From an uncultured Fidelibacterota bacterium (GTDB lineage Bacteria; Fidelibacterota; Marinisomatia; SCGC-AAA003-L08; D37C17): 8,948 nucleotides of DNA. A model generated the notes under the pieces. The model saw only the letters and a program-made list of their open reading frames with translations, did no database searches and had not been told where the DNA came from. Every line of letters starts with the position of its first letter. Within the stretch, counting starts at the first letter, position 1. Both the position numbers and the translations under genes were made by a program. Of this stretch, positions 1 through 7,537 are shown in pieces. The stretch lies in assembly GCA_913049525.1 (NCBI GenBank), contig CAJWYZ010000051.1, positions 1 to 8,948 on the forward strand, read 5' to 3'.

Positions 1-99
1 TTAGTAGGACAAATAAAATTCAGTTAGAAGAAAATTTAACTACAGCAACCATAATATAAGAAATCACCTCTACAACAAATTCAATATATTCTTTCCGAA

Positions 100-1626
100 C
101 TAAAACTCTCCAAATACTTGTCGCAGAGTATCTGAAATTTCACCAAGTGTAGTATGATTTTTTACGGAATTGATAATTTTAGGGATAAGATTTCCATTCT
201 TTTCAGCCGTTTCTTTAAGTGCTTTTAATCCAGAAGCTACTTTATCATTCTCTCGGTTCTGTTTGAGATTATTTAACCGTTCTAATTGTTTCTGGACAGC
301 TATTTTATCAATTTCCTGAATCTCTGGAATCTCAGTTTCTTTGGCTTTAAATTTATTCACGCCCACCAATATTTTTTCTCCACTATCAATGGCTTTCTGA
401 TAATCAAAAGAACTTTTAGAAATTTCATTCTGCTGAAATTCTTGTTCAATGGCAGATACTGCTCCACCCAGCTCATCTATTTTATCAATGAGTTCTAGTG
501 CTTCTTTCTCAAGAATATCAGTCAATTCTTCTACATAATGGCTGCCTGCCAATGGATCTGCTACATCTGGGATTCCCGATTCAAAAGCAATGACCTGTTG
601 CGTGCGCAGTGCCAGTTGGGCTGATTGTTCCGTTGGCAGAGATAATGCTTCATCCCGTGCATTGGTATGCAATGATTGGGTGCCTCCTAATACTGCCGCT
701 GTAGCTTGAAGAGTTGTGCGCACCACATTATTATCAATTTGCTGAGCCTGTAGGGTAGACCCTGCAGTCTGCGTATGAAAGCGGCACATCATGGCTTTTT
801 GCTCCGTTGCCCCAAAACGATTTTTCATAATATTTGCCCACATGCGCCGGGCTGCCCGGAACTTTGCAATTTCCTCAAAGAATTGATTATGGCAGTTAAA
901 AAAGAAACTGAGACGCTTTCCAAATGTGTTTACATCCAGTCCTTTATCAATTGCGGATTGAACATAAGCAATTCCGTTTGCCAGGGTAAATGCAACTTCC
1001 TGAACGGCTGAGGATCCTGCTTCTCGAATATGGTAGCCAGATATCGAGATGGTATTCCAGCGGGGCATTTCTGCTGAGCAGAATTCAAAGAGGTCGGTGA
1101 TAATACGCATGCTGGGTTTTGGGGGATAAATGTAGGTTCCCCGAGCGATATATTCCTTTAAGATGTCATTTTGAATAGTGCCATTTAGACTTGCTCTATT
1201 AACGCCCTGTTTTTCTGCTGCCACTACCAGAAATGCCAACAGAATAGCTGCTGTAGAATTAATAGTCATAGACACTGACACTTTATTTAATTGAATGTCT
1301 TTTAAGAGAATTTCCATGTCTGCCAATGTACAGATGGGAACGCCAACCTTGCCAACTTCACCCTCAGCTAAAGCATGATTGGAATCATATCCAGTTTGCG
1401 TAGGGAGGTCAAAAGCCACCGATAAACCCATTGCACCCTGATCTATGAGATAGCGATAGCGTTTATTACTTTCTTCAGCAGAAGTAAAGCCTGCATATTG
1501 GCGCATGGTCCAGAGTTTATCTCTGTACATACCAGAGTAAATACCGCTTGTATAAGGAAATTCACCAGGGCTCGGACCATCCCCGTAAAAAGTTTTGAGC
1601 GGTATATTGGAGTTAGTTTTTTTCAT
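100..1626 (-). CDS. mcmA1: Methylmalonyl-CoA mutase, catalytic (large) subunit without B12 domain
   Basis: This enzyme interconverts (R)-methylmalonyl-CoA and succinyl-CoA by adenosylcobalamin radical chemistry in the cytoplasm. The 508 residues cover the whole TIM-barrel domain, from the FPYTSGIY / RQYAGF region to the family's usual ending [16 protein letters not shown]. Specificity residues seen by alignment from memory to the P. shermanii enzyme are Tyr44 in RQYAGF (Tyr89), Arg162 in [13 protein letters not shown] (Arg207, which binds the substrate carboxylate) and His199 in SGYHIREAG (His244). Isobutyryl-CoA mutases have Phe and Gln at the first two, so methylmalonyl-CoA is the likely substrate. 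There is no DxHxxG B12-binding domain, so the protein must pair with a separate small cobalamin-binding subunit, as in archaeal-type two-chain mutases; that gene is not in the window. It starts 115 bp after the J-domain gene with no clear Shine-Dalgarno and ends with TAG. Confidence 0.93.
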   Translation of the reverse strand: MKKTNSNIPLKTFYGDGPSPGEFPYTSGIYSGMYRDKLWTMRQYAGFTSAEESNKRYRYLIDQGAMGLSVAFDLPTQTGYDSNHALAEGEVGKVGVPICTLADMEILLKDIQLNKVSVSMTINSTAAILLAFLVVAAEKQGVNRASLNGTIQNDILKEYIARGTYIYPPKPSMRIITDLFEFCSAEMPRWNTISISGYHIREAGSSAVQEVAFTLANGIAYVQSAIDKGLDVNTFGKRLSFFFNCHNQFFEEIAKFRAARRMWANIMKNRFGATEQKAMMCRFHTQTAGSTLQAQQIDNNVVRTTLQATAAVLGGTQSLHTNARDEALSLPTEQSAQLALRTQQVIAFESGIPDVADPLAGSHYVEELTDILEKEALELIDKIDELGGAVSAIEQEFQQNEISKSSFDYQKAIDSGEKILVGVNKFKAKETEIPEIQEIDKIAVQKQLERLNNLKQNRENDKVASGLKALKETAEKNGNLIPKIINSVKNHTTLGEISDTLRQVFGEF

Positions 1627-1714
1627 TTATTATTTTATTGATTGTTAGGTCATAGTTGGTCATTTATAATTTTTAGATTAGTTATTGTTAATCACGAAAT
1701 TTTTACTTCAAATG

Positions 1715-1731
1715 ATTGCCGCAAGCGGAAT
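1715..1731. repeat. Small GC hairpin in the co-chaperone/mutase gap
   Basis: Between the J-domain gene and the mutase gene lies ATT-G-CCGC-AA-GCGG-AAT, a short inverted repeat flanked by TGA on one side and TGACA on the other. On the minus strand it reads TGTCATTCCGC followed by GCGG, which resembles the core of the dispersed 'GTCATTCCCGC...GCGGGAAT' intergenic repeats found in many bacterial genomes. It stands out as GC-rich in an AT-rich gap. It has no T-tract, so it is not a classical terminator. It could be a dispersed repeat or an RNA-processing/stability hairpin separating the two cistrons. Whether it recurs in this genome cannot be seen here. Confidence 0.4.
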
Positions 1732-1741
1732 GACAGAATAA

Positions 1742-2476
1742 CTAATTCAAATTACGCTCCTTCTTTATCTGTTGATAGGCATCATTCACAGATTTAAATT
1801 TTTCTTCTGCCATTTTTTGGAATTCATCACCCAGATGGTGAACTTTGTCTGGGTGAAATTTGCTCGCCATTTTTCGAAAGGCTTTTTTTACTTCGGAGTC
1901 GGTAGCATCAGGATTAATTTCAAGAATTTTGTAGGCTGCTGTAGTGTTTTTGTAAAACATAGCTTGTATGGATTCAAAATCACCAGCAGATATTCCCAAA
2001 TAATTTGCAATAGTGTGAATAACTTTTACCTCTAGGGGATGAACATGTCCATCTGCCTTGGAAAGTCCGAATAAAATATGCACCATCTGAAGTCGAGCAG
2101 GATGATCCATATTTGCTTTTATTTGTAGACAAACATCTTTTAGGGGAAAGTCTTGTTTTAGAATTTCCTGAAAAAGACGGATGCGGTCTTGAGCATACTT
2201 TCTGCCAAACTGTTGAATAAAAAATGTTTTTACAAATTCAAGTTCAGACTTTTTCAGCTCATTATCTGCTTTCATTACCGCCGCAAATAAAATCAAGAGG
2301 GCTGACCCAAAGTCCCCGCCTTTTGTAGAAGCACCTCCGGAAAAACCCTGGTAATTGCTGTGGAATCCTGAATTGTTTTCAGACATGGATCCCAAGGCAT
2401 AGCCCATAATTCCGCCAATGGGGCCAAACATAGCCCAACCCATACCACCCCAAAGCCATTTTGCCCAACCTGCCAT
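1742..2476 (-). CDS. DjlA-like co-chaperone: hydrophobic N-terminus, TerB-like domain, C-terminal J domain
   Basis: A 244-residue predicted DnaK co-chaperone. Residues 1-30 form a Gly/Trp-rich hydrophobic segment (GWAKWLWGGMGWAMFGPIGG) that could insert into the inner membrane, as in DjlA. A Gly/Ser linker follows, then a helical TerB-like domain at about 55-170 with the paired acidic motifs MKADNELKKSE and SKADGHVHPLE. The J domain spans about 180-244, with the diagnostic HPD tripeptide at 208-210 that stimulates Hsp70 ATPase. Its ATG overlaps the stop of the biotin carrier gene as TAATG, so translation is probably coupled and the gene is probably transcribed with the carboxylase. A chaperone inside a metabolic operon may assist a large biotin or B12 enzyme, but that is only a guess from position. 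The domain order matches DjlA; one-to-one orthology with E. coli djlA is not shown. Confidence 0.85.
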   Translation of the reverse strand: MAGWAKWLWGGMGWAMFGPIGGIMGYALGSMSENNSGFHSNYQGFSGGASTKGGDFGSALLILFAAVMKADNELKKSELEFVKTFFIQQFGRKYAQDRIRLFQEILKQDFPLKDVCLQIKANMDHPARLQMVHILFGLSKADGHVHPLEVKVIHTIANYLGISAGDFESIQAMFYKNTTAAYKILEINPDATDSEVKKAFRKMASKFHPDKVHHLGDEFQKMAEEKFKSVNDAYQQIKKERNLN

Positions 2477-2979
2477 TAGTTATTTATATCCATAATGAGT
2501 TCTCCTTTTTCAACTTTATCACCAGATTTTATATGAATATCGTTAACAATTCCAGCAATAGGCGAATCAATTTCATTCTCCATTTTCATGGCTTCTAATA
2601 TTAATAGTTTTTGACCAATATCCACATTATCACCTGGCCTGACAAATAATTGGCTCACCAATCCGGGAATCTGTGCATGTATTTCCCCTGCATGACTACT
2701 TGTATTGCTCTGCATCCCAAATTTTTCCAGTAGAATATCCATTTCATCCTGAACCTGAACTAAATGGGTATAATGATCAACGGTAATTTCATACTTTTCT
2801 GGTTGTTTATTGATAGTGAGATGGTGGGATTTACCATCTAATATGAGGGAATAAGAATCAACACCGAGCTGTACTAAATCAATTTGCATCTCTTTTTCTG
2901 GTTTAATTGAAAGTAGATTTAAAGAATAAGAAAATTCCATTTCTACAGATTGGCCATCAATAATGGTATTGAATTTCAT
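2476..2979 (-). CDS. Biotin carboxyl carrier protein of an acyl-CoA (propionyl-CoA type) carboxylase
   Basis: It carries the biotin arm that shuttles carboxylate between biotin carboxylase and carboxyltransferase. The C-terminal biotinyl domain (about 98-167) has the motif LILEAMKMENEI, with Lys132 as the biotinylation site, and the usual PG..GD.V..GQ turn before it. The N-terminal ~90 residues are beta-rich (DSYSLILDGKSHHLTI, EITVDHYTHLVQVQDE) and resemble the biotin-transfer region of propionyl-CoA carboxylase alpha chains. An upstream in-frame ATG at 3012 would give 178 residues. The ATG at 2979 is preferred because it makes an ATGA overlap with the carboxylase stop, and because MKFNTIIDGQ looks like a natural domain start while the 11 extra residues lie inside the carboxylase reading frame. 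The resulting protein has 167 residues. The stop overlaps the next start (TAATG), giving a tightly coupled three-gene run. Confidence 0.93.
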   Translation of the reverse strand: MKFNTIIDGQSVEMEFSYSLNLLSIKPEKEMQIDLVQLGVDSYSLILDGKSHHLTINKQPEKYEITVDHYTHLVQVQDEMDILLEKFGMQSNTSSHAGEIHAQIPGLVSQLFVRPGDNVDIGQKLLILEAMKMENEIDSPIAGIVNDIHIKSGDKVEKGELIMDINN

Positions 2980-4478
2980 TGCAGTTCGTCCAATCTTCCA
3001 GAAACAGTCCAATTATTTAGTTTATTTTGGCCCTTTCTGGTAATAATTGTTTGCTGAGATTTGTGGTGTGCGTGAACCGCTCCGATACGGGCAGCCCAAT
3101 CATGTTCTTTTTTATGATTATTAACCGCTTCCGACAGTTCATTTTTTATGGCATCTAAGGTGTGAGTAGAATAATTTCCTTGTTGAAAAGAATTATGTTG
3201 GAGAACCATAAGGCAAAAAGGGATACTGGTTTCTATTCCGGCAATTTGGAATTCTTTCAATGCTCGAATCATTCGTTGAAGAGCCGTTTTTCTATCCTTT
3301 CCCCAGGTAATAAGTTTTCCCAGAAGCGGATCGTAATAGATAGTAATTTCCTGCCCAACCCGGACACCTTCATCCATTCTTACGCCTAGCCCATGAGGGA
3401 ACATAATTTCAGTAATGATTCCGGTAGAGGGAGCAAAATTATTAAATCCATCTTCAGCATAAATCCGACATTCTATGGCATGTCCAGAAGGGATTATCTC
3501 TTCTTGAGTGAAAGATAATTTTTCTCTAGCAGCAACACGGATTTGTTCTTTAACTAGATCAATTCCATTAACCATTTCCGTAATTGGGTGTTCCACCTGG
3601 AGACGAGTGTTCATTTCAAGAAAATAGAAATTCTTATGTTTATCTACGAGGAATTCAATGGTGCCGGCCCCAGAATAATCACAGGATTCTGTAATATGAA
3701 GGGCTGTTTTTGACAGTTTTAATCTCAATTTATCATCAATAAATGGAGAAGGTGTTTCTTCAATAATCTTCTGGTATCGACGTTGAATAGAACATTCACG
3801 TTCACCCAGACTTACAACATTTCCGTGATTGTCAGCAAATACCTGAATTTCAATATGGTGAGGTTCTTCCAAATATTTTTCTAAATAAATACGATCATCA
3901 GCAAAGGCTTTTTTTGCCTCCGATTTTGCCTGACCAATTACATTTTTCAAGTCATTTTCAGAGTGTATGATTCGCATTCCTTTCCCACCACCACCACCAG
4001 CTGCTTTAATAAGAATAGGATACCCTATTTCTTTGGCAGTTTCTTTGGCATTATTAATTGATGTTAATGGTTCCGTAGTACCAGGCACAACCGGCGATCC
4101 TGTTTTAAGGACTAATTTCCGAGCAGCCATTTTATCACCCATTGTGGTTATGGCTTTGGTAGGCGGACCAATCCAAACGGCACCTGTTTTCTGCACAGCA
4201 TCTGCAAAATCACAGTTTTCAGAAAGAAAGCCATATCCCGGATGAACAGCATCTGCATTGCACTTTTGAATAACCTCCAAAATTTTTATAACATTCAAAT
4301 AAGATTTAGATGAAGTTCCAGGGCCTACACAATATGCTTCATCAGCCAATAAAACATGAGGAGATGTACGGTCTGGTTCAGAATAAATGGCAACGGTTTG
4401 CATTCCCATTTCCTTGCAGGTGCGGATGACCCGTACTGCAATTTCACCCCGATTGGCTATTAAAATTTTCTTAAACAC
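2976..4478 (-). CDS. accC: Biotin carboxylase subunit of acyl-CoA (propionyl-/acetyl-CoA) carboxylase
   Basis: ATP-dependent carboxylation of biotin on the carrier protein encoded next. The 500 residues start with KILIANRGEIAVRVIRT, followed by the central ATP-grasp domain with Lys117, Lys158 and the glycine-rich loop GGGGGKGM (161-168). The core FLEMNTRLQVEHP contains Glu288, Arg292 and Glu296, and Arg338 is in AIECRIYAED; this numbering coincides with E. coli AccC. The start is GTG, fixed by the conserved N-terminus. E. coli AccC has 449 residues. The extra ~50 at the C-terminus end in NNWTVSGRLDELQ, like the entry to the biotin-transfer region of propionyl-CoA carboxylase alpha chains. With the mutase nearby, propionyl-CoA is the more likely substrate, but without the carboxyltransferase subunit acetyl-CoA cannot be excluded. 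It is first in the visible minus-strand run. Confidence 0.93.
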   Translation of the reverse strand: MFKKILIANRGEIAVRVIRTCKEMGMQTVAIYSEPDRTSPHVLLADEAYCVGPGTSSKSYLNVIKILEVIQKCNADAVHPGYGFLSENCDFADAVQKTGAVWIGPPTKAITTMGDKMAARKLVLKTGSPVVPGTTEPLTSINNAKETAKEIGYPILIKAAGGGGGKGMRIIHSENDLKNVIGQAKSEAKKAFADDRIYLEKYLEEPHHIEIQVFADNHGNVVSLGERECSIQRRYQKIIEETPSPFIDDKLRLKLSKTALHITESCDYSGAGTIEFLVDKHKNFYFLEMNTRLQVEHPITEMVNGIDLVKEQIRVAAREKLSFTQEEIIPSGHAIECRIYAEDGFNNFAPSTGIITEIMFPHGLGVRMDEGVRVGQEITIYYDPLLGKLITWGKDRKTALQRMIRALKEFQIAGIETSIPFCLMVLQHNSFQQGNYSTHTLDAIKNELSEAVNNHKKEHDWAARIGAVHAHHKSQQTIITRKGQNKLNNWTVSGRLDELQ

Positions 4479-4527
4479 GAGGCCGAAAATTACTGAAATA
4501 ACCTATTCAATCTTTAGTAAAATGAAG

Positions 4528-4555
4528 ATAATCTAAATAATGGAATTATGGGCAA
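4528..4555 (-). promoter_or_regulatory. Weak candidate promoter for the carboxylase operon
   Basis: On the minus strand TTGCCC (4555 to 4550) and GATTAT (4533 to 4528) are separated by 16 bp, each matching sigma70 hexamers at four of six positions. They lie about 50 bp before the GTG of the biotin carboxylase gene. In such AT-rich DNA this match is weak and could be chance. Confidence 0.2.
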
Positions 4556-4579
4556 TAACTAATTGAAGCCCGGTTTTTT

Positions 4580-4607
4580 TATAATACTATTTTATTAACG
4601 TTAATAA
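4580..4607 (+). promoter_or_regulatory. TATAAT box followed by a perfect 16-bp palindrome (promoter/operator candidate)
   Basis: An exact -10 hexamer TATAAT sits at 4580-4585, with no recognisable -35 at normal spacing (TTGAAG at 4563 is only 11 bp away). A start of transcription about 7 bp downstream would fall at the edge of the perfect palindrome TTATTAACGTTAATAA (4592-4607), so the palindrome would cover about +1 to +16. That is a typical place for a repressor or activator-dependent operator. It lies in the divergent region between the carboxylase gene and the FecR-domain gene, 47 bp before the latter's ATG, and could affect both. AT-richness raises the chance of an accidental palindrome. 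Confidence 0.4.
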
Positions 4608-4654
4608 TCCAAATTAAATTTAGCATCATGATATTTAACCCTTGCTTTTAAATA

Positions 4655-6751
4655 ATGAACCGAATTTCATATTTATTTCTTCTGATTTTCTTCATAAACT
4701 CTCTCTTCTCTAAAAATGAAGAAGTTGGCATTGTAGATGAAATAGAGGGAGAAATAACCATTAAGCCTGCAACAACAGATATTATCCCTGGTTCTGTCAT
4801 AACAGGGCGGTCGCTATACAGTGGAGATATAATTCATTCAGGTGAGAATGGAAAAATGCAAATCAGTCTGACCGGAAGTAACAATAAAATTACATTATTT
4901 GGCTTATCCAAATTGCAAATCAATAAAGAGGGCAGTTCTTTTCAATTAGAATTGAATTATGGAGATTTATTCGCTCAATTCTCAAATGACCATATCAACA
5001 GTTTTACCATTATTACTCAATCATCCCAAATAATTCAAAATGAGGGGGAATTATGGATAACCCGGAATTTTACAAATGATGACCATGTATTTTCTATACT
5101 GGGGGATGCTCAAATTTTAAATTCAAGCACATCCACAGAGCTGAAAATTGAAATGGGGAATAGGGTAATTTCAGATTTGGAAGGATTTGGGAATAAAATG
5201 GAAATTACCGAGAAGATGTTGCCTCCAGAAATTTTCAATCAATATAACAATAACCGTTATATAAAAGAGGAAGCAGCAGCTTTCACGGTGATGAATTACT
5301 TTTCTGATGATTCGTCATTTACTCGAACATTATTCAACGAAAAGGAAAAAAGAGATCCTTTTAAAGTTTCATTGGAGGTGGGCGCAGTTAGTATTGCCGG
5401 GGAACCCTATACTAAAGTCTCTATTCTACCATTATATTTTGGTAACCGATTTCATTTTGGGTATAATATATCCGGATTTTTAGGAATTTCAGATACTGCT
5501 GCAAACCTCAATACATTTTCCACTTTATCGCAATTATTGGCACCAATGACATTTCAATACGAATCGAGTAATAAGTATTATAAGCTAAAATTAGGGCAGA
5601 TAAAAAATCTCACTTTTGGTCATGGAATGCTAATAAAACGTTATACAAATACTATTAATTATCCTGTTCAACAAGATGGGGGTATGGTTCTAAATTTTAA
5701 GTCGGATGCTGGCAATTATGCCGGTGAATTATTTACCTCCAGTATTGGCGAGTTATCGAATGGTGGCGGTCTTGTTGGGATATATGGTTCAGGCGCTAAA
5801 TTGCCTTATCGATTTGGGGTGGGTTTTGTTTCTGATCTAAATCAATTTTCATCAGTATCAGACAGTATATGGAATGGAATTACTCCGCATAAAAGATCAA
5901 TAAGCGGATATCAATTAGATATTACTTATGAGCTAAAAAGTGACCTGAGAAATGATACCTATCTGTTTGGAGAATTTACCACATTAAATTATGCAAATGA
6001 AATTCGATATATAAGAAGTGAAATATCTGGAGAGGATACTATAAAACAAGGGTTTGAACGGCAAAGTTCATTCGGGATAATGGCTCCGGGAATTTGGTGG
6101 AAAATAGGGAATCACCGAGATATAAAAATTGCATTTAATTTTGTTTCATCTTTATATATGTCCCCATTTTTTAGTGAAACGTATAATTTAGAACGCATGC
6201 ATTATATACCTGCCAGCGTTTTGGACACTCTGGAAAAAAATGAACCCTATAGTGAGGATGAAAAGTGGCTGACAATGATAACGGAAAACCATATAGATTT
6301 AGATTCTACGGGTTACTATCTTCCCAAAGATGTATATGCACTTCTAGATCCAACAAAAAATGTGCACAATAAAATAGGGGTTTCAATGGAATATAGTTAT
6401 CAATATCGAAATTTATACAATTATTCATTTGATATATCCATTTTGAAAGAAATTGAATCTACCGATACCCCCACCACTTATTATACTTTGGGGATAGATC
6501 TTTTGATTCAGGAGGGATTAATTCAGGGTATTTCGGAATGTGGTTTGTATTTTAATCAATACTTTACTTCAGAATTATTTAATACTTCCAATTACAGCGA
6601 AAATATGGTTTTTGGGGGCAAATTAGGTATAAAACTCAGGCATAATATATCGCTCCGAATATACCGCCATGATGTATTTTATGACCGTAATTTAGACGGT
6701 AAAGTAACCCTTAACAGCACTATGGGAATTGGAATGGCAGCAAACTTTTAA
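4655..6751 (+). CDS. Secreted FecR-domain protein with C-terminal outer-membrane beta-barrel
   Basis: A 698-residue protein with an N-terminal Sec signal peptide (hydrophobic core about 5-18, SYLFLLIFFINSLF, likely cleaved near residue 20). A FecR-type domain follows at about 25-175. Its hallmark is at 53-90: SLYSGDIIHSGENGKMQISL, then the stretch with KITLFGLSKLQI. From about 235 to the end, alternating hydrophobic/aromatic strands and turns suggest an outer-membrane beta-barrel, and the last residues MGIGMAANF end in Phe, as in substrates of the BAM complex. Classical FecR proteins are ~300-residue inner-membrane sigma-factor regulators; here there is no transmembrane anchor and no sigma factor nearby, so a signalling role is not supported. 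It may be a surface or porin-like protein with a periplasmic FecR plug, but substrate and function are unknown. No Shine-Dalgarno is visible. Its TAA overlaps the ATG of the next gene. Confidence 0.82.
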   Translation: MNRISYLFLLIFFINSLFSKNEEVGIVDEIEGEITIKPATTDIIPGSVITGRSLYSGDIIHSGENGKMQISLTGSNNKITLFGLSKLQINKEGSSFQLELNYGDLFAQFSNDHINSFTIITQSSQIIQNEGELWITRNFTNDDHVFSILGDAQILNSSTSTELKIEMGNRVISDLEGFGNKMEITEKMLPPEIFNQYNNNRYIKEEAAAFTVMNYFSDDSSFTRTLFNEKEKRDPFKVSLEVGAVSIAGEPYTKVSILPLYFGNRFHFGYNISGFLGISDTAANLNTFSTLSQLLAPMTFQYESSNKYYKLKLGQIKNLTFGHGMLIKRYTNTINYPVQQDGGMVLNFKSDAGNYAGELFTSSIGELSNGGGLVGIYGSGAKLPYRFGVGFVSDLNQFSSVSDSIWNGITPHKRSISGYQLDITYELKSDLRNDTYLFGEFTTLNYANEIRYIRSEISGEDTIKQGFERQSSFGIMAPGIWWKIGNHRDIKIAFNFVSSLYMSPFFSETYNLERMHYIPASVLDTLEKNEPYSEDEKWLTMITENHIDLDSTGYYLPKDVYALLDPTKNVHNKIGVSMEYSYQYRNLYNYSFDISILKEIESTDTPTTYYTLGIDLLIQEGLIQGISECGLYFNQYFTSELFNTSNYSENMVFGGKLGIKLRHNISLRIYRHDVFYDRNLDGKVTLNSTMGIGMAANF

Positions 6752-6948
6752 TGAATATGGGATTCAAATCATTTGCGTCAATTTTAGCCGGAATGAGCAT
6801 CATTGGATTTTCTATTGGCTTTCTCCTTGGATATTATGTTTCAGGGGAATTGCAAACATCATTATGGATGTATTTATCTGCCCCCAGTTTGGGGCTAGGT
6901 AGTGGCTTGGTTATTTATGGCACACTTTATGGGAAGCGCGTAAATTAA
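6751..6948 (+). CDS. Small two-helix inner-membrane protein, unknown function
   Basis: A 65-residue protein with two hydrophobic segments, about 6-29 (KSFASILAGMSIIGFSIGFLLG) and 38-58 (LWMYLSAPSLGLGSGLVIYG), each rich in small residues and glycines as in tightly packed helix hairpins, and a basic tail GKRVN. The start forms TAATG with the stop of the barrel protein, so translation is likely coupled and the gene likely works with its neighbour. The pattern G...GFLLGYY, then a second helix with spaced glycines, loosely recalls AtpZ/AtpI-type small proteins, but no ATP synthase genes are present and the resemblance is too weak to name it. Confidence 0.68.
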   Translation: MNMGFKSFASILAGMSIIGFSIGFLLGYYVSGELQTSLWMYLSAPSLGLGSGLVIYGTLYGKRVN

Positions 6949-6952
6949 TCTA

Positions 6953-7327
6953 ATGGCAGACGATAAAATAGATAACGAACAAGAATTAGAAGAAGCTAAA
7001 CCGCTCTCTTTTTTTGATGAGAAAATGAAGGGGCTTTTAGATGAATTAGATGAGCGTCTTGAACAGATTGGCGGTGATTTTGGCCCCATCCTTATGGAAG
7101 AATTACAGAATCGTCTGGAAAATATTGTAAGGAATTTTAATGAGGAAGTAAACACATTGTTTACAGAATCATTTAAAAAATGGAAAGTTACAGATACCCA
7201 ATTACGGGAATTTGTCAAAAGTGATGTAAAACTACCCCAAAAGGAAGTAACTCCAAATAAGAAAAAGGATATATCTACACCCGATTTTATTAAGGATGTG
7301 GAATTTGGACCCGTAAGACCAAAATAA
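6953..7327 (+). CDS. Small acidic coiled-coil protein, unknown function
   Basis: A 124-residue soluble protein with no signal peptide or membrane helix, not recognised as a known family. Residues 1-16 are very acidic. Residues about 20-75 are predicted helical with heptad-like spacing of Leu/Ile/Phe (FFDEKMKGLLDELDERLEQI, then LMEELQNRLENIVRNFNEEV), suggesting a coiled coil or helical bundle. The C-terminal third is Lys/Pro-rich and probably disordered, ending in EFGPVRPK. The start lies only 4 bp after the stop of the membrane protein, so it is the third gene of the plus-strand trio. A 150-codon open frame on the opposite strand overlaps it but is Ser-rich and lacks operon-like spacing, so the plus frame is preferred. 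Confidence 0.68.
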   Translation: MADDKIDNEQELEEAKPLSFFDEKMKGLLDELDERLEQIGGDFGPILMEELQNRLENIVRNFNEEVNTLFTESFKKWKVTDTQLREFVKSDVKLPQKEVTPNKKKDISTPDFIKDVEFGPVRPK

Positions 7328-7376
7328 GTTTCTTTTAATAATTTCAAAATACCCTAAATTTTTGCCCCTGCAATAA

Positions 7377-7450
7377 GGGCCCTTAGCTCAGTTGGTTAGA
7401 GCAGTGGACTCATAATCCATTGGTCCGGGGTTCAAGTCCCTGAGGGCCCA
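7377..7450 (+). tRNA. ileX: tRNA-Ile2 (anticodon CAT, lysidine type)
   Basis: A complete cloverleaf. Acceptor GGGCCCT pairs with AGGGCCC (7443-7449). The D arm is GCTC/GAGC. The anticodon stem GTGGA/TCCAT surrounds the loop CTCATAA with anticodon CAT at 7411-7413. The variable loop is TGGTC and the T arm CGGGG/CCCTG with loop TTCAAGT. Discriminator A at 7450 is followed by CAC, so CCA is not encoded and must be added. A CAT anticodon could mean Met, fMet or Ile2. The acceptor pairs C4-G69 and C5-G68 (TilS determinants in E. coli), the paired position 1 (which excludes initiator tRNA) and the close match to E. coli tRNA-Ile2 around CTTAGCTCAG and GACTCATAATC favour Ile2. If so, TilS converts C34 to lysidine so that it reads AUA. 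Confidence 0.9.
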
Positions 7451-7460
7451 CACCGATATA

Positions 7461-7489
7461 AGCCTCGTTAAATGACGGGGCTTTCGTCT
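7461..7489 (+). terminator. Intrinsic terminator after the tRNA
   Basis: AGCCTCGT (7461-7468) pairs with ACGGGGCT (7475-7482), an 8-bp stem with one T-G wobble and a 6-base loop, followed by a short T-rich run (TTTCGTCT). It lies 10 bases after the tRNA 3' end and most likely ends the tRNA transcript. Confidence 0.7.
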
Positions 7490-7537
7490 ATCTAATAGCC
7501 ACTTCCTAAATAAACTATAGTGAGCCTATCCCCCTAT

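Noticed and set aside
1..99. End of a further minus-strand gene at the left edge
   Set aside because: All minus frames contain early stops and no recognisable C-terminus; the stretch is read as intergenic.
2980..3012. N-terminal extension of the biotin carrier from ATG 3012
   Set aside because: The extra 11 residues lie wholly within the carboxylase frame, and the ATGA overlap at 2979 gives a better, family-like start.
3967..4245. 92-codon plus-strand frame rich in Pro near its start
   Set aside because: It is antisense to the glycine-rich ATP-grasp loop of biotin carboxylase, whose GGN codons read as proline on the opposite strand.
4550..4580. GGGC...GCCC stem followed by a run of seven T on the plus strand
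   Set aside because: Only four base pairs with a 14-base loop, and there is no plus-strand gene upstream to terminate; it is more likely promoter-region sequence.
6895..7347. 150-codon open frame on the minus strand
   Set aside because: It is the reverse complement of the acidic coiled-coil gene, is Ser-rich with no domain character, and overlaps the neighbouring gene, whereas the plus-strand frame has operon spacing.
7377..7450. Elongator or initiator tRNA-Met
   Set aside because: Pairing at position 1 excludes the initiator, and the C4-G69 and C5-G68 pairs and overall sequence favour tRNA-Ile2 over elongator Met.
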